Shown here in pieces: positions 52,611 to 61,334 of a stretch of DNA of 64,000 nt; position 1 is the stretch's first letter, and every line of letters starts with the position of its first letter. Source of the stretch: JAVJST01 sp040219295. GTDB lineage: Bacteria > Pseudomonadota > Alphaproteobacteria > Rhodospirillales > Casp-alpha2. Under the pieces are notes generated by a model that saw only the letters and a program-made list of their open reading frames with translations, had not been told where the DNA came from and searched no databases. Made by a program: the position numbers and the translations under genes. The stretch covers positions 232,286-296,285 of the forward strand of contig JAVJST010000008.1 of assembly GCA_040219295.1 (NCBI GenBank). The letters run 5' to 3'.

Positions 52611-53062
52611 GATTCCATCCTTTCTATCGTAATTCCGCGCTGGCGGAGCCGGTCCTTCGCCAACGGCGTCAACCGTACGGCCTTGCCGATCCGCAGTCGT
52701 TCGGTACCTCTTGGCAGTCTGTCGACCTGGCGCTCGGAGACGACGCCCGCGTCAATCTGGGTGTGGCTGCCGACACCGGTCGCAGGTCCGTCGACCGCGC
52801 CGGAGCTATTTGAAGCGGAAGTGCCGGAAAGGCGAAAAACCAGTTCACCCTTCTCGATTGCGCGGCGTTTGCCCTCATTGCGTGCCATCTCGAGTACACG
52901 CCGAACGAAATTATTCAGTTCCGCGTCGTTTCCGATGCTGACCAGTTCTTCATGAACGGATCGCTGACCGCTCGCGGTCTTCGATGCCGCACTCCCGCGG
53001 ATCTTCGACAGTTCCTCGGCCAGAACTTCACGGATAATCTGCGCTATCGCGGGATCGTTCAT
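52607..53062 (-). CDS. Uncharacterised BMC-associated protein with targeting-like helix
   Basis: A 151-residue protein lodged between shell genes. The N-terminus PAIAQIIREVLAEELSKIRG is an amphipathic helix very like the C-terminal tail of the aldehyde dehydrogenase encoded here (RAQIRAIIAEELRAALKD), so both look like encapsulation peptides. The middle (FVRRVLEMARNEGKRRAIEKG) is helical. After a Ser/Gly-rich linker near 85-100, the C-terminus has VRLTPLAKDRLRQRGITIER, similar to a short motif at the start of EutT-type proteins. It may be an adaptor or assembly factor. No enzymatic motif is visible. Confidence 0.75.
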   Translation of the reverse strand: MNDPAIAQIIREVLAEELSKIRGSAASKTASGQRSVHEELVSIGNDAELNNFVRRVLEMARNEGKRRAIEKGELVFRLSGTSASNSSGAVDGPATGVGSHTQIDAGVVSERQVDRLPRGTERLRIGKAVRLTPLAKDRLRQRGITIERMES

Positions 53063-53067
53063 GATCT

Positions 53068-53685
53068 TCAGCCCTCCGATGCGCCAAGATTGTACAAGGC
53101 CGACTCGGCTGCCTCCCTCGCATTAGGAATGTCGGCTTCACTGCCGGCGAGATAAACGCGCCCGTTGGCACCGATCATGCGATAGTCGATGATCTTGACG
53201 TTCGCAGCCTTTTCCGCCTCGTTTGCGGCGATCACCGCATAAGACGCTGGCTGCATCTCGAGCGTGTAGAGCGCCTCACCCGCAATGATCATGGAACCCA
53301 GTTTGTTGCGGTTGATAAGAAATGCATGCTGGTGATCAATGTTGGTGATCACTTTCGAGCCGAGAATTTTGGGCGCTGTGGCGTCGCCAGACTGCGCGCC
53401 CAATTCGTCCAAGACAGCACTGGCAGAAGCCTTCACGGCCGCCGTGTCGCGCGAGTGAAACTCGAGATAGCCGAACTGGCGTTCGACGACGAGAATCCCG
53501 GCGCGGACATCGGTGTGCTTGACGGCGATGTCGGTCAGGGCCTCGATGTCGAGGCCGGGAGCTACCTCAATGATCTGCGCGGCCATATTCGCACGCGGAA
53601 GCGAACCGCGCATCCATGTGCTCATGTAGCTCAGTGTCTGAGGCTGTAACTGATCGATGAAGATGAAGGAGCGTAGCTCGGCCAT
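53068..53685 (-). CDS. BMC shell protein with two BMC domains (BMC-T), copy 1
   Basis: A 205-residue tandem BMC-domain protein. The first domain has IIEVAPGLDIEALTDIAVKH and ILVVERQFGYLEF, the second HQHAFLINRNKLGSMIIAG, PASYAVIAANEAEKAAN and MIGANGRVYLAG. The N-terminal AELRSFIFIDQLQPQTLSY and overall arrangement resemble the tandem shell proteins of RMM microcompartments, as far as I can recall them. It starts 3 bases after the aldehyde dehydrogenase stop. Confidence 0.92.
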   Translation of the reverse strand: MAELRSFIFIDQLQPQTLSYMSTWMRGSLPRANMAAQIIEVAPGLDIEALTDIAVKHTDVRAGILVVERQFGYLEFHSRDTAAVKASASAVLDELGAQSGDATAPKILGSKVITNIDHQHAFLINRNKLGSMIIAGEALYTLEMQPASYAVIAANEAEKAANVKIIDYRMIGANGRVYLAGSEADIPNAREAAESALYNLGASEG

Positions 53686-53688
53686 TGG

Positions 53689-55263
53689 TTAGTCCTTCAA
53701 CGCGGCACGCAGCTCTTCGGCGATGATCGCTCGAATCTGGGCCCGGAGTTCGTCAGGAGAGGTGTTCGTCGCCGAAGCGGCGGTAGACGTGAGCGGGGCT
53801 CGCGATTCCCCCGGCACCCCATCAGAGGGCGCCTTAGGCAGTGGACCGAGATGTCGCAGATTACCCAGGTCGTCCGATGTGAAGACGGGCGCATCGTCTT
53901 CATGCCACGAGATCCGGGTCCAGTTGACGAGATGCCCCGGTCCGACGTTCTCGCCAACGGACGAACGGCCGAAAAAGCCCGTGCCGATGGTGAATGTCGG
54001 TGCCAGCCCGGTACCGAACCCGGCCGCCCCCTGGCTGCACGGCGCGTTGACTACAACCCGATAGACCTCTACCGCGGCCGCATAGTCCATGATCATCTGC
54101 CTGTTGCTGGAATGGATGGCGGCGGAGTGACCGGCACCGGCGAAACGCAGAAGGCCACGCGCCTGCATCAAAGCCTGTTCGGGGTTGCGTGCGACATAGT
54201 GGCCGAGTACGGGGCATAGTTTTTCGCGCGAGAGATCCTCACCGACACCGATCATGTCGATCTTCGCAACGAGAATCCGAGTTTTGGAAGGCACCTTGAA
54301 ACCGGCCTGCTCGGCGATCCATGCCGCATTTCGGCCCAGCGCCTCGACGTTGAAACCGCGCTCGTGAAACAGGTACTTGCGCAGCTTATCGGTCTCCTCA
54401 GGTTTACAGATGTGCGAGCCCGCACTCGCAAGCGCACGCTCCAGCGGCCCGGCAATCTCGGACAGGGAAATCAGGACTGACTCGTTCGTGCACAACACCG
54501 AATTGTCGAACGATTTACTCTCAACTATCCGCGCGGCTGCGGTCTTCAGATCCGCCGTTGCGTCAACAAAGACCGGCGCGTTGCCCGGGCCGACACCGAT
54601 CGCCGGGTTGGACGACGAATAGGCGGCACGAACCATCGGCGTACCGCCGGTTGCCAAGATGACGTCAGTCTTGTCGGACTTCATGAACTGGTCGACGAGC
54701 GGCAGACTGATCTCCTCAAGCACCTGGACGATACCCTCGGGGGCACCGGCGTCGACCGCGGCGCGCGCGAGAGTTTTCGCCGCATCGATACAGCATTCGC
54801 GGGCGGCGGGGTGTGGACTGATGACGATCGCGTTGCGGGTCATCAGGGCCGAAAGCACCTTGAAGTTGACAGTTGCGATGGGGTTGGTCGATGGGACCAG
54901 GGCATAAATGACGCCAGCCGGTTTCGGAATCTCGACAACTCCGGTTCGCTCGACGTACCGGGGGTCGACGAAGTTGTGATCGCGGTAGTAGTCGACGAGC
55001 GGCACGCTTGTCAGCTCGTTCTTGATCGCCTTGTGCTCAGCAACCCCAAATCCGGTTTCCTTGACTGCCCATTCCGCATACTCCCGCGCCTTTGTCCGCG
55101 CCATGGCGGCAACCGCGTCCGCTATGGCCTGGGTCTGGGCACGATCATAGCGTTGAAAGACCTGAGCAGCCCATCGCGCACGATCGAGGATCGTCTCCGC
55201 TTTCGCTCGCAGCGCGGTCGGGGTCTTGCTGATGTCCACGAGTTGGGCGATTTGCGGATCCAT
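53689..55263 (-). CDS. CoA-acylating aldehyde dehydrogenase with encapsulation tail
   Basis: A 524-residue CoA-acylating aldehyde dehydrogenase of the PduP/EutE/AdhE group, oxidising an aldehyde to an acyl-CoA with NAD and CoA. The nucleophile is C258 in SFDNSVLCTNESV; the cofactor region is VIYALVPSTNPIATVNFK and VILATGGTPMVRAAY. A flexible linker rich in Ser, Ala and Pro (about 465-500) leads to a C-terminal amphipathic helix, RAQIRAIIAEELRAALKD, which looks like an encapsulation peptide. PduP and EutE usually carry theirs at the N-terminus; RMM-type enzymes are reported to have it C-terminally. ATG 55263 overlaps the aminotransferase stop by 1 base; GTG 55266 is an alternative. Confidence 0.92.
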   Translation of the reverse strand: MDPQIAQLVDISKTPTALRAKAETILDRARWAAQVFQRYDRAQTQAIADAVAAMARTKAREYAEWAVKETGFGVAEHKAIKNELTSVPLVDYYRDHNFVDPRYVERTGVVEIPKPAGVIYALVPSTNPIATVNFKVLSALMTRNAIVISPHPAARECCIDAAKTLARAAVDAGAPEGIVQVLEEISLPLVDQFMKSDKTDVILATGGTPMVRAAYSSSNPAIGVGPGNAPVFVDATADLKTAAARIVESKSFDNSVLCTNESVLISLSEIAGPLERALASAGSHICKPEETDKLRKYLFHERGFNVEALGRNAAWIAEQAGFKVPSKTRILVAKIDMIGVGEDLSREKLCPVLGHYVARNPEQALMQARGLLRFAGAGHSAAIHSSNRQMIMDYAAAVEVYRVVVNAPCSQGAAGFGTGLAPTFTIGTGFFGRSSVGENVGPGHLVNWTRISWHEDDAPVFTSDDLGNLRHLGPLPKAPSDGVPGESRAPLTSTAASATNTSPDELRAQIRAIIAEELRAALKD

Positions 55264-56534
55264 CACGACACCTTGCGCGCTCGATTACCCATGACGTCCT
55301 CACGGGCGCGCCCGATCGCAGTTTCGACCCGGCGAAGAAGTTCCTCTGAGAGAGCCTGCGTCATGAGGATGCCGGGCTTGAACTGAAGAACGCTTGGATC
55401 GAGCGTTGAGAAGATTGCCCATACACCGTTCTCATACAGGCGCCGCATGACCGGTTTGGCGCCTTCTGGATCGTTGAATTCTAGACCCATGATCACGCCG
55501 TGCTGACGGATACCGATGAAGAAGTCGGGGTACAAGGCCTGAATCCGGTCGAGACCGTCGCGGATGAAGTCCGCGATATAGCGAACCATTGATCGGACCT
55601 CGGGGCGCTGCGTGATCTCCAGAACCTTGAGGGCGACAATGCAGCCGAGTTCGGCGCCACCGGCCGTAGACATGTGGGCGAAACCGTCTTGTTTCAGCCA
55701 GGCGCCGGCCCGCTCACTGGTCACACAACAGGAGATCGGATACATCCCGCCGGTAACGCCCTTGCCGATCACCATGATGTCAGGCGTCACTCCATACCGC
55801 GTGATGCCCCACATTTCGCCGGTTCGCATGAGACCGGTTTGCACCTCGTCGGCAATGTAGAGAGCATCGTAGCGTTCGCAGAGAGACTTGATGGCCGGAA
55901 GATACCCTTCATGCGGCATCGGAAAGCCGTAGGTCGCCGGGATCGTCTCCATGATCACGGCGGCGACGTCACGGCCCTTGAGCGCGTCTTCCATGGCATT
56001 GAGATCGTTGAACGGAACCTGAACGAACTCGCCGAGAAGGTCTTCGGACAGGAAGGTTTTCGAAAATCGCTCGTCACCGGCCTTGACCGACAGCCCGGAG
56101 TGACCGTGATAGGCCTTGATGATCGATACGATCTTACGCTTCTGAGTAGCGTTACGTGCGGACTTAATGGCCAGCTCGACAGCTTCCGCACCGCCGGCAC
56201 CGTAGATGGTGTACTTGAGACCTTCCGGCGTGCATTCGGCGAGCGCCTCGGCGAGCGCTGTTCGGGCCAGGGCTGGAAAATGATGATTGCCCATGTCGAA
56301 CCGCTGAGCACCCGCGTTCAGCACCTCGATGAGCTCAGCGTTGCGGTGTCCGAGGTTATACGTGCCGCCGTTCAGATGAACGTCGATCAGGCGTCGCCCG
56401 TCCATGTCGTACAAGCAGTATCCTTCGCGCTTGTCGATGACCAGGTCGACACCAACATCCTGCCAGAATCCGGTCTTGTGGGGATTCCAGAACTCTTTCG
56501 ATCGCTCAAGAAACTCTAGCTTTTCCTGACTCAC
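55263..56534 (-). CDS. Class III aminotransferase/phospholyase-like PLP enzyme
   Basis: A 423-residue fold-type I PLP enzyme. The cofactor lysine is K258 in IMVIGKGVTGGMYP, the pyridine-N aspartate D229 in YIADEVQTGLMRTGE, and the phosphate loop is YGAGGAEAVELAIKSAR. Class III enzymes include omega-aminotransferases and phospholyases that turn ethanolamine phosphate into acetaldehyde. In RMM loci the homologue is thought to work with the neighbouring kinase on aminopropanol phosphate. Here it could do either reaction on an amino-alcohol or an aminoaldehyde. Start is GTG at 56534, with GAGG 8 bases upstream. Confidence 0.88.
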   Translation of the reverse strand: MSQEKLEFLERSKEFWNPHKTGFWQDVGVDLVIDKREGYCLYDMDGRRLIDVHLNGGTYNLGHRNAELIEVLNAGAQRFDMGNHHFPALARTALAEALAECTPEGLKYTIYGAGGAEAVELAIKSARNATQKRKIVSIIKAYHGHSGLSVKAGDERFSKTFLSEDLLGEFVQVPFNDLNAMEDALKGRDVAAVIMETIPATYGFPMPHEGYLPAIKSLCERYDALYIADEVQTGLMRTGEMWGITRYGVTPDIMVIGKGVTGGMYPISCCVTSERAGAWLKQDGFAHMSTAGGAELGCIVALKVLEITQRPEVRSMVRYIADFIRDGLDRIQALYPDFFIGIRQHGVIMGLEFNDPEGAKPVMRRLYENGVWAIFSTLDPSVLQFKPGILMTQALSEELLRRVETAIGRAREDVMGNRARKVS

Positions 56535-56622
56535 CGTTCACGCCTCGCATTGTTCAATCTGGAAGCTAAGCGTCCTCGCGGGACCTTGCTTGACACTAGC
56601 GTGCGGCCAGTTGACAGCGGCG

Positions 56623-57627
56623 TCAGGATACTTGCGAGAGGTAACGTTCGCCGAGCTCGGCGGACACACGAGCAAAGTTCGGCGCCAGTGCTTGTGCCTC
56701 CGGCACATTGATATGAGACCCGATCCACGCAAGCAGAGCCATACGCCGGAGCATCACAAAACTGTCGATTTCCCGCTCTTCCTCGTCGCTCATGGCGCGG
56801 TGTTTGCGGTAACCGCGAACCCAGGCGTCTCGCATCGCCGGTATCTGCGGATCGTCCTCGATGAAACTGATTCCGGCCGCGAAATCATACAGAAACCAGC
56901 CAAATCCACAGTCGTCAAAGTCGATCAGGCGGGTTGTGCCGTCGTCGATCAGGAGGTTAGCGAGCCGCATGTCCGCGTGAATCAATCCGTAATGCTCTGG
57001 CCCTTTCCCGAACGCGTCCAACCGGGACCGGACGGTCGCCTCGACGCGCTCAAGTGTTTCCCGAACTGCACCGTCGACGTTCGGGCCGTCACGCCAGTCG
57101 CCCCACGTGGCCTCACTGCCGTAGATCGCTTCCGTATCCCACGTCAGCCGCTCGAATGGCTGGGGCCTGGGCCACGAGATCGATTGGTTATGGGTCCGCG
57201 CGGCGATCTCTCCCAATTCCTCGAACGGACCAACCAGATCCTGGGACTCGTCCGGTTGCTCGCCTGCCACGAACTCGAACATCACCATGAAGCGTTCGTT
57301 GGGCAGGCCAGGAATTCCGCTTTTCTGAACCTCGCGCCCGTCACGCCCGGCAAGCACATTGGGCGTGACAACGGTTCCGGCGCTGTTGAGTGCATCCATC
57401 CACAACAATTCGCATTCGATCGCGCGCTCGGTGTGATAGTTCTCGCGATGGACCCGCAACACGGACCGGTATCCACCGTCACCTTCGACCAGGTATGTCG
57501 CGTTCTCCGAAATGTTGATCAGACGAGCCTTGGAGCCAGCCGGCAGGTCCCAGAGGCCCAACGACTGATTGGCAAGTTGAAGGAGCCGCGACAGTAAATC
57601 ATCGTGCGCCAAGTCGGCCTGAGCCAT
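56623..57627 (-). CDS. Aminoglycoside phosphotransferase-family kinase
   Basis: A 334-residue APH/choline-kinase-fold enzyme. The catalytic loop is LIHADMRLANLLIDD with D219, and the metal site IDFDDCGFGWFLYDFA with D236. The N-terminal lobe has SVLRVHRENYH with the ATP-binding basic residues. The first 20 residues (DDLLSRLLQLANQSLGL) form an amphipathic helix that might target it to the shell. GGGAGA precedes the ATG at 57627. Next to the class III enzyme it most likely phosphorylates an amino-alcohol, as proposed for RMM loci, not an antibiotic. Confidence 0.85.
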   Translation of the reverse strand: MAQADLAHDDLLSRLLQLANQSLGLWDLPAGSKARLINISENATYLVEGDGGYRSVLRVHRENYHTERAIECELLWMDALNSAGTVVTPNVLAGRDGREVQKSGIPGLPNERFMVMFEFVAGEQPDESQDLVGPFEELGEIAARTHNQSISWPRPQPFERLTWDTEAIYGSEATWGDWRDGPNVDGAVRETLERVEATVRSRLDAFGKGPEHYGLIHADMRLANLLIDDGTTRLIDFDDCGFGWFLYDFAAGISFIEDDPQIPAMRDAWVRGYRKHRAMSDEEEREIDSFVMLRRMALLAWIGSHINVPEAQALAPNFARVSAELGERYLSQVS

Positions 57628-57690
57628 GGCTATCTCCCGCAATTCTATACAATCTGGCCCAGGAAACCTCGTGGCCCGGGCCGCCAGTGG

Positions 57691-58470
57691 TCAAATCTCT
57701 TCGATGGCCTCGAGCGATTCAGGAATTGTTTGCCCACCGTCGATGACGATTTGCTGGCCGGTAATGTAGGCCGCTTCGTCGGATGCAAAGAACAATGCCG
57801 CATTGCCAATGTCCTCGACCGCGCCAAGGCGTTTCAGCGGTATCGACGCCGCCATCGTGTCGAGATACTCCTGCCCGAGGTCCTGGAGACCCTCAGTGTA
57901 GATATTGCCCGGCATCACAGCATTAATGGTCGTATTGTAGCGGGACAGTTCCATACATGCCGTCTTGAGGAAACCGAGCTGGCCGGATTTGGATGCTCCG
58001 TAATGCGCCCAACCCGGGAAACCAGTAATGGGACCCGTAATCGAGGACGTCAGAATGACCCGACCCTTGCCGGCCTTCTCAAACTGCGGGATGCAGGCCT
58101 TCACGCAGAGAAACGAGCTCCGCAGATTCGTAGCCATGACCTGGTCCCACTCGGCGGGGTCCATGTCGATCATCTTGGTCTGCGGAAACGCGCCGGCATT
58201 GGCGCAGAGAATATCAACACCGCCGAACCGATCGACGGTCGCGGCCACCATTGCCTGAACGGACTCCCAATCCGACACATCGCAGGTCACGTAGGCGGTA
58301 TTGCCGCCTTCCGCATTCATGGTATCGGAAGCCGCCTTCGCCGCATCTTCCCCGCGCGACGCGATCATGACCTTGGCGCCCTGTTTCGCGAATACACTCG
58401 CGATTCCGCGGCCGATCCCCTTCGATCCGCCAGTCACGATAACGCTACGGTCCCTGATAGATGTGAGCAT
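57691..58470 (-). CDS. Short-chain dehydrogenase/reductase
   Basis: A 259-residue classical SDR. The NAD(P) loop is VTGGSKGIGRGIA at 12-24, NAGA is at 91-94, and the catalytic Ser143, Tyr157 and Lys161 are in TSSITG and YGASKSG. The ATG at 58470 has AAGGGAGG upstream; the frame is open further but is not homologous. RMM loci also carry an SDR, shown in Mycobacterium to oxidise 1-amino-2-propanol. A matching role here, oxidising the hydroxyl of an amino-alcohol or reducing the product, is inferred. It links the transporter genes to the kinase gene. Confidence 0.88.
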   Translation of the reverse strand: MLTSIRDRSVIVTGGSKGIGRGIASVFAKQGAKVMIASRGEDAAKAASDTMNAEGGNTAYVTCDVSDWESVQAMVAATVDRFGGVDILCANAGAFPQTKMIDMDPAEWDQVMATNLRSSFLCVKACIPQFEKAGKGRVILTSSITGPITGFPGWAHYGASKSGQLGFLKTACMELSRYNTTINAVMPGNIYTEGLQDLGQEYLDTMAASIPLKRLGAVEDIGNAALFFASDEAAYITGQQIVIDGGQTIPESLEAIEEI

Positions 58471-58499
58471 TGTTTGCCTCCCTTTCCGTGTCGATAATC

Positions 58500-59312
58500 T
58501 CAGGCGCGTCGCGCCCGCGCCTCGCGAATGTGCGAGTATAATCTGGGTACCAGAATCGCCGTCAGCAAGACAATGACCGACGCGGCCACAGACAGGATGC
58601 CGAGCGTCGGAACAAGCGGCGAGTAACCGGACACCATCTTTGCGTAAAGCCACTCAGGCAACGTTGAATCCGCACCTGTCGTGAACAGGGACAGCGGGAA
58701 ATTGCCCCAACTCAGAAGGAATGCGAACAGTCCCGCAGAGATGACACCTGGCATCAGCAGCGGCATCGTTACCTCCTTCATGATCAAGAAAGTCGATGCG
58801 CCCATGTCTCGGGCAGCTTCTTCGAGCGACGGATCGAACGAGTAGGCGCGTATGGCGATAATCAGAGTTGCAATCGGCGATATCCAGACGAGATGCGCAA
58901 CGATTGCGGTTTTCCATGTCGGAATAATGCCGAGTGCGTTGAACCACATGAGCAGTGCGAGCCCGAGCACCGTCTGAGGAAAGAATATCGGCAGCAGGAC
59001 AAGTTTCTGGAACAGGCCACGGTAACGCCATTGATACCGGGCGAACGCCAGTGCCCCGAAAAACCCGACGACCATCGAGACGATCGTAACGATCGTGGCA
59101 ATCGACAGCGAGGTTACCAAGAGATCAGCGACGGTAGAGCTCTCAAGAGCCTTGCCGTACCACCGCGTGGCGTAATCCTTGATCGGGAACGTCAGGTATC
59201 GCGCCTTTGAGATCGACGCGAAACCGATAGAGACGAGAGGAAGATACAGAATGACAATGGCCAGGATACCATAGGCGACCAGAACAATCCGGGTACTCTT
59301 GCTCGGCTCCAT
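58500..59312 (-). CDS. Polyamine-type ABC transporter permease (PotC-like), BMC operon
   Basis: A 270-residue permease with six helices (GILAIVILYLPLVSIGFAS, LVLLPIFFPQTVLGLALLMW and others). The EAA loop is EAARDMGASTFLIMKEVTMP. Its ATG overlaps the previous permease stop (TAATG). The next gene, SDR, follows after 29 bases, so transport and catabolic genes are one transcript. It forms the membrane channel with the next listed permease. Confidence 0.88.
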   Translation of the reverse strand: MEPSKSTRIVLVAYGILAIVILYLPLVSIGFASISKARYLTFPIKDYATRWYGKALESSTVADLLVTSLSIATIVTIVSMVVGFFGALAFARYQWRYRGLFQKLVLLPIFFPQTVLGLALLMWFNALGIIPTWKTAIVAHLVWISPIATLIIAIRAYSFDPSLEEAARDMGASTFLIMKEVTMPLLMPGVISAGLFAFLLSWGNFPLSLFTTGADSTLPEWLYAKMVSGYSPLVPTLGILSVAASVIVLLTAILVPRLYSHIREARARRA

Positions 59313-60166
59313 TAGCGCCTCCTACCCATGATCGTATCGAGATCAACCTTCGAAACGCCGTAAACCGCGAGCGATCCGATGATGACGATCAGCACCATCG
59401 AAAGCGCCGAACCGAGTGGCCAATTCTGGCCGTAGGTGAACGCCGTTTCGACCTCATCGGCCATGACGATCACGGCCTGGCCGCCAAGCAGCTTGGACTC
59501 CGCCAGTGCGCCCGCTGCAAGGACGAAACTAAGCAGCGACCCGACGACGATACCGGGCGCCGCCAGCGGCAGATCGATCTCCCACAAAATCCGCCAACGC
59601 GACGCGCCGAGATCCGCGGCAGCCTGCCTGGCGTCGTCGGGCACCATGGCAATGCCCTGTGCGAGCGGAAACAGCATGAACGGGAAATAGGCGTAGACGA
59701 GCCCGAACACGATGACCGGTACGTTGTAGAGCACGCCATCCATCTCGATGCCGAACCAGGCCCTGAGATGCCCGTCGATCAGGCCACCTTTCATCAGCGT
59801 GAGGATCCAGCCAAACAGCCGGATGTTCTCCGATACGAACAGACTGATGACCACGGCGACCGTCAGAACGAGAGTGAATCGACCGAACACTTTCGACATG
59901 GCGAACGAGAGCGGCCAGCACACCAGAAAAAGGATGACTGTCGAGGCGAACGCCATGGAAAGTGACCATGCAAGCGACGTCCAGTATCCCTGAGTCACAA
60001 TGGTCTTGTAGGCGGAAAAATCCGGCACGTGCGCGAGCGTGAACACCTTGTGCGGCATCACGGAGAACGCTGCGACGACAAGCAAAGGCGCCAAGAAACT
60101 GAGCGCAAGAACAACCAGCATCGGAAGCGCGCAAAGTGTCCCCAGTTTGTTGTCGAGGCGTTCCAT
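59312..60166 (-). CDS. Polyamine-type ABC transporter permease (PotB-like), BMC operon
   Basis: A 284-residue permease with about six helices, starting LCALPMLVVLALSFLAPLLV. The EAA loop is QAAADLGASRWRILWEIDLP. LLGGQAVIVMADEVETAFT is the late PotB-like segment. Its ATG overlaps the ATPase stop by 1 base and its stop overlaps the next ATG, showing tight coupling. Confidence 0.88.
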   Translation of the reverse strand: MERLDNKLGTLCALPMLVVLALSFLAPLLVVAAFSVMPHKVFTLAHVPDFSAYKTIVTQGYWTSLAWSLSMAFASTVILFLVCWPLSFAMSKVFGRFTLVLTVAVVISLFVSENIRLFGWILTLMKGGLIDGHLRAWFGIEMDGVLYNVPVIVFGLVYAYFPFMLFPLAQGIAMVPDDARQAAADLGASRWRILWEIDLPLAAPGIVVGSLLSFVLAAGALAESKLLGGQAVIVMADEVETAFTYGQNWPLGSALSMVLIVIIGSLAVYGVSKVDLDTIMGRRR

Positions 60167-61251
60167 TACTCACCCCGTATCAGATGAGTGTGATCGATGT
60201 CCCAGCCGAGTATCACCTCGTCGCTAATGCTACCCTTGTAACGGTCTTCGCGCAGTTTCTCGACGGTCAGATGCGAGCCGTCCGAGGCTTCGATCAGGTA
60301 CTGAATCCGCGAACCCAGCGCGTATTCCGCCCGAAGAATGCCCTTGACCACGAAATCGTTCGTTTCCGTCGAGCTGAGGAAACGAACGAATTCGGGGCGT
60401 ACCATGAGCGTCCCCTGTTCCCCAACCTCAAGACGGAATCCGGGATCATCGCCAGCGCCGTTGACATGAACCTCGACTCCGCGGCTCCGGATGCCACCCT
60501 GCGCGGTTCCCTCGATCTCGAACAGGTTGACCTCGCCCATGAACTCGGCGACGAACCGACTGATCGGCCTGGCGTAGATGCCTTCGGCGTCGGTTACCTG
60601 TTCCATTCGTCCGGCACGCATGATGGCGATCCGGTCGGACATCACCATGGCCTCTTCAAGGCTATGCGTGATGTAGACGAACGTTTTCTCCGTCCTCGCG
60701 TGAAGATCCTTGAGTTCCTTCTCCAGGGTCTTGCGAAGACGGTAATCCAGCGCTGAGAGAGGCTCATCAAAGAACAGGATTTCGGGGTCGAACGCGAGCG
60801 CCCGGGCAAGTGCCACCCGTTGTTTTTCGCCGCCGGAACACTGATTGATGCGTTTATCGTAGTAGTGGTCGGGCAATCGAAGAAGTTCGAGGAGTTCCAG
60901 CGCCCGACGCTTCCGGTCGTCCTTGGATACCCCCCGGATCTTCAACGGGAACTCAATATTCTCACCGACCGAACGGTGCGGGAACAATGCGAGCGACTGG
61001 AACACCATGCAGGTCGGCCTGGCGTTTGCGGGGACTTGATCAATCCGCTCGTTCCGAAGCCAGATCTCTCCTTCCGTCGGGTTGTCCATGCCAACCAGCA
61101 GTCGGATCAGCGTCGTCTTTCCACTGCCCGACGGGCCCACGATTGTCAGGAACTCGCCATCCTGAATGTCGAGATCGATTCCATGCAGCGCGGTGAAGTT
61201 GCCGAAGCTCTTGACGATGTTCTTGAGGCGGAGGACTGGCTTTGAATTCAT
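60166..61251 (-). CDS. Polyamine-type ABC transporter ATPase, BMC operon
   Basis: A 361-residue PotA-like ATPase. Walker A is VGPSGSGKTTL at about 38-48. The signature is CSGGEKQR instead of the usual LSGGQ. Walker B is ILFFDEPLSALD and the H-loop YITHSLEEA, with Ser where Asp is more common. The C-terminal TOBE domain is present. The family also includes importers for putrescine, spermidine, iron and thiamine, so the solute is set by the binding protein. It follows the binding-protein gene after 83 bases with a hairpin. Confidence 0.9.
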   Translation of the reverse strand: MNSKPVLRLKNIVKSFGNFTALHGIDLDIQDGEFLTIVGPSGSGKTTLIRLLVGMDNPTEGEIWLRNERIDQVPANARPTCMVFQSLALFPHRSVGENIEFPLKIRGVSKDDRKRRALELLELLRLPDHYYDKRINQCSGGEKQRVALARALAFDPEILFFDEPLSALDYRLRKTLEKELKDLHARTEKTFVYITHSLEEAMVMSDRIAIMRAGRMEQVTDAEGIYARPISRFVAEFMGEVNLFEIEGTAQGGIRSRGVEVHVNGAGDDPGFRLEVGEQGTLMVRPEFVRFLSSTETNDFVVKGILRAEYALGSRIQYLIEASDGSHLTVEKLREDRYKGSISDEVILGWDIDHTHLIRGE

Positions 61252-61280
61252 GATCGTTTACTTGTCCACAGAGAAAATGC

Positions 61281-61311
61281 CCGGCGTGGATTCGAAGTGG
61301 ATCCACGCCGG
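61281..61311 (-). terminator. Intra-operon stem-loop after the BMC-operon binding protein
   Basis: CCGGCGTGGAT (61281-61291) and ATCCACGCCGG (61301-61311) form a perfect 11-bp stem with a 9-base loop. On the minus strand it starts 23 bases after the binding-protein stop and is followed by GCATTTTC, a weak T tract. It likely ends part of the transcripts, giving more binding protein than ATPase, permease and BMC products. Confidence 0.65.
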
Positions 61312-61334
61312 ACAGTCACCTGTTACAGGGAGGC

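Noticed and set aside
56623..57627. Antibiotic resistance by aminoglycoside phosphotransferase
   Set aside because: Family resemblance only; the gene is embedded in a BMC catabolic operon beside a class III PLP enzyme, as in amino-alcohol loci.
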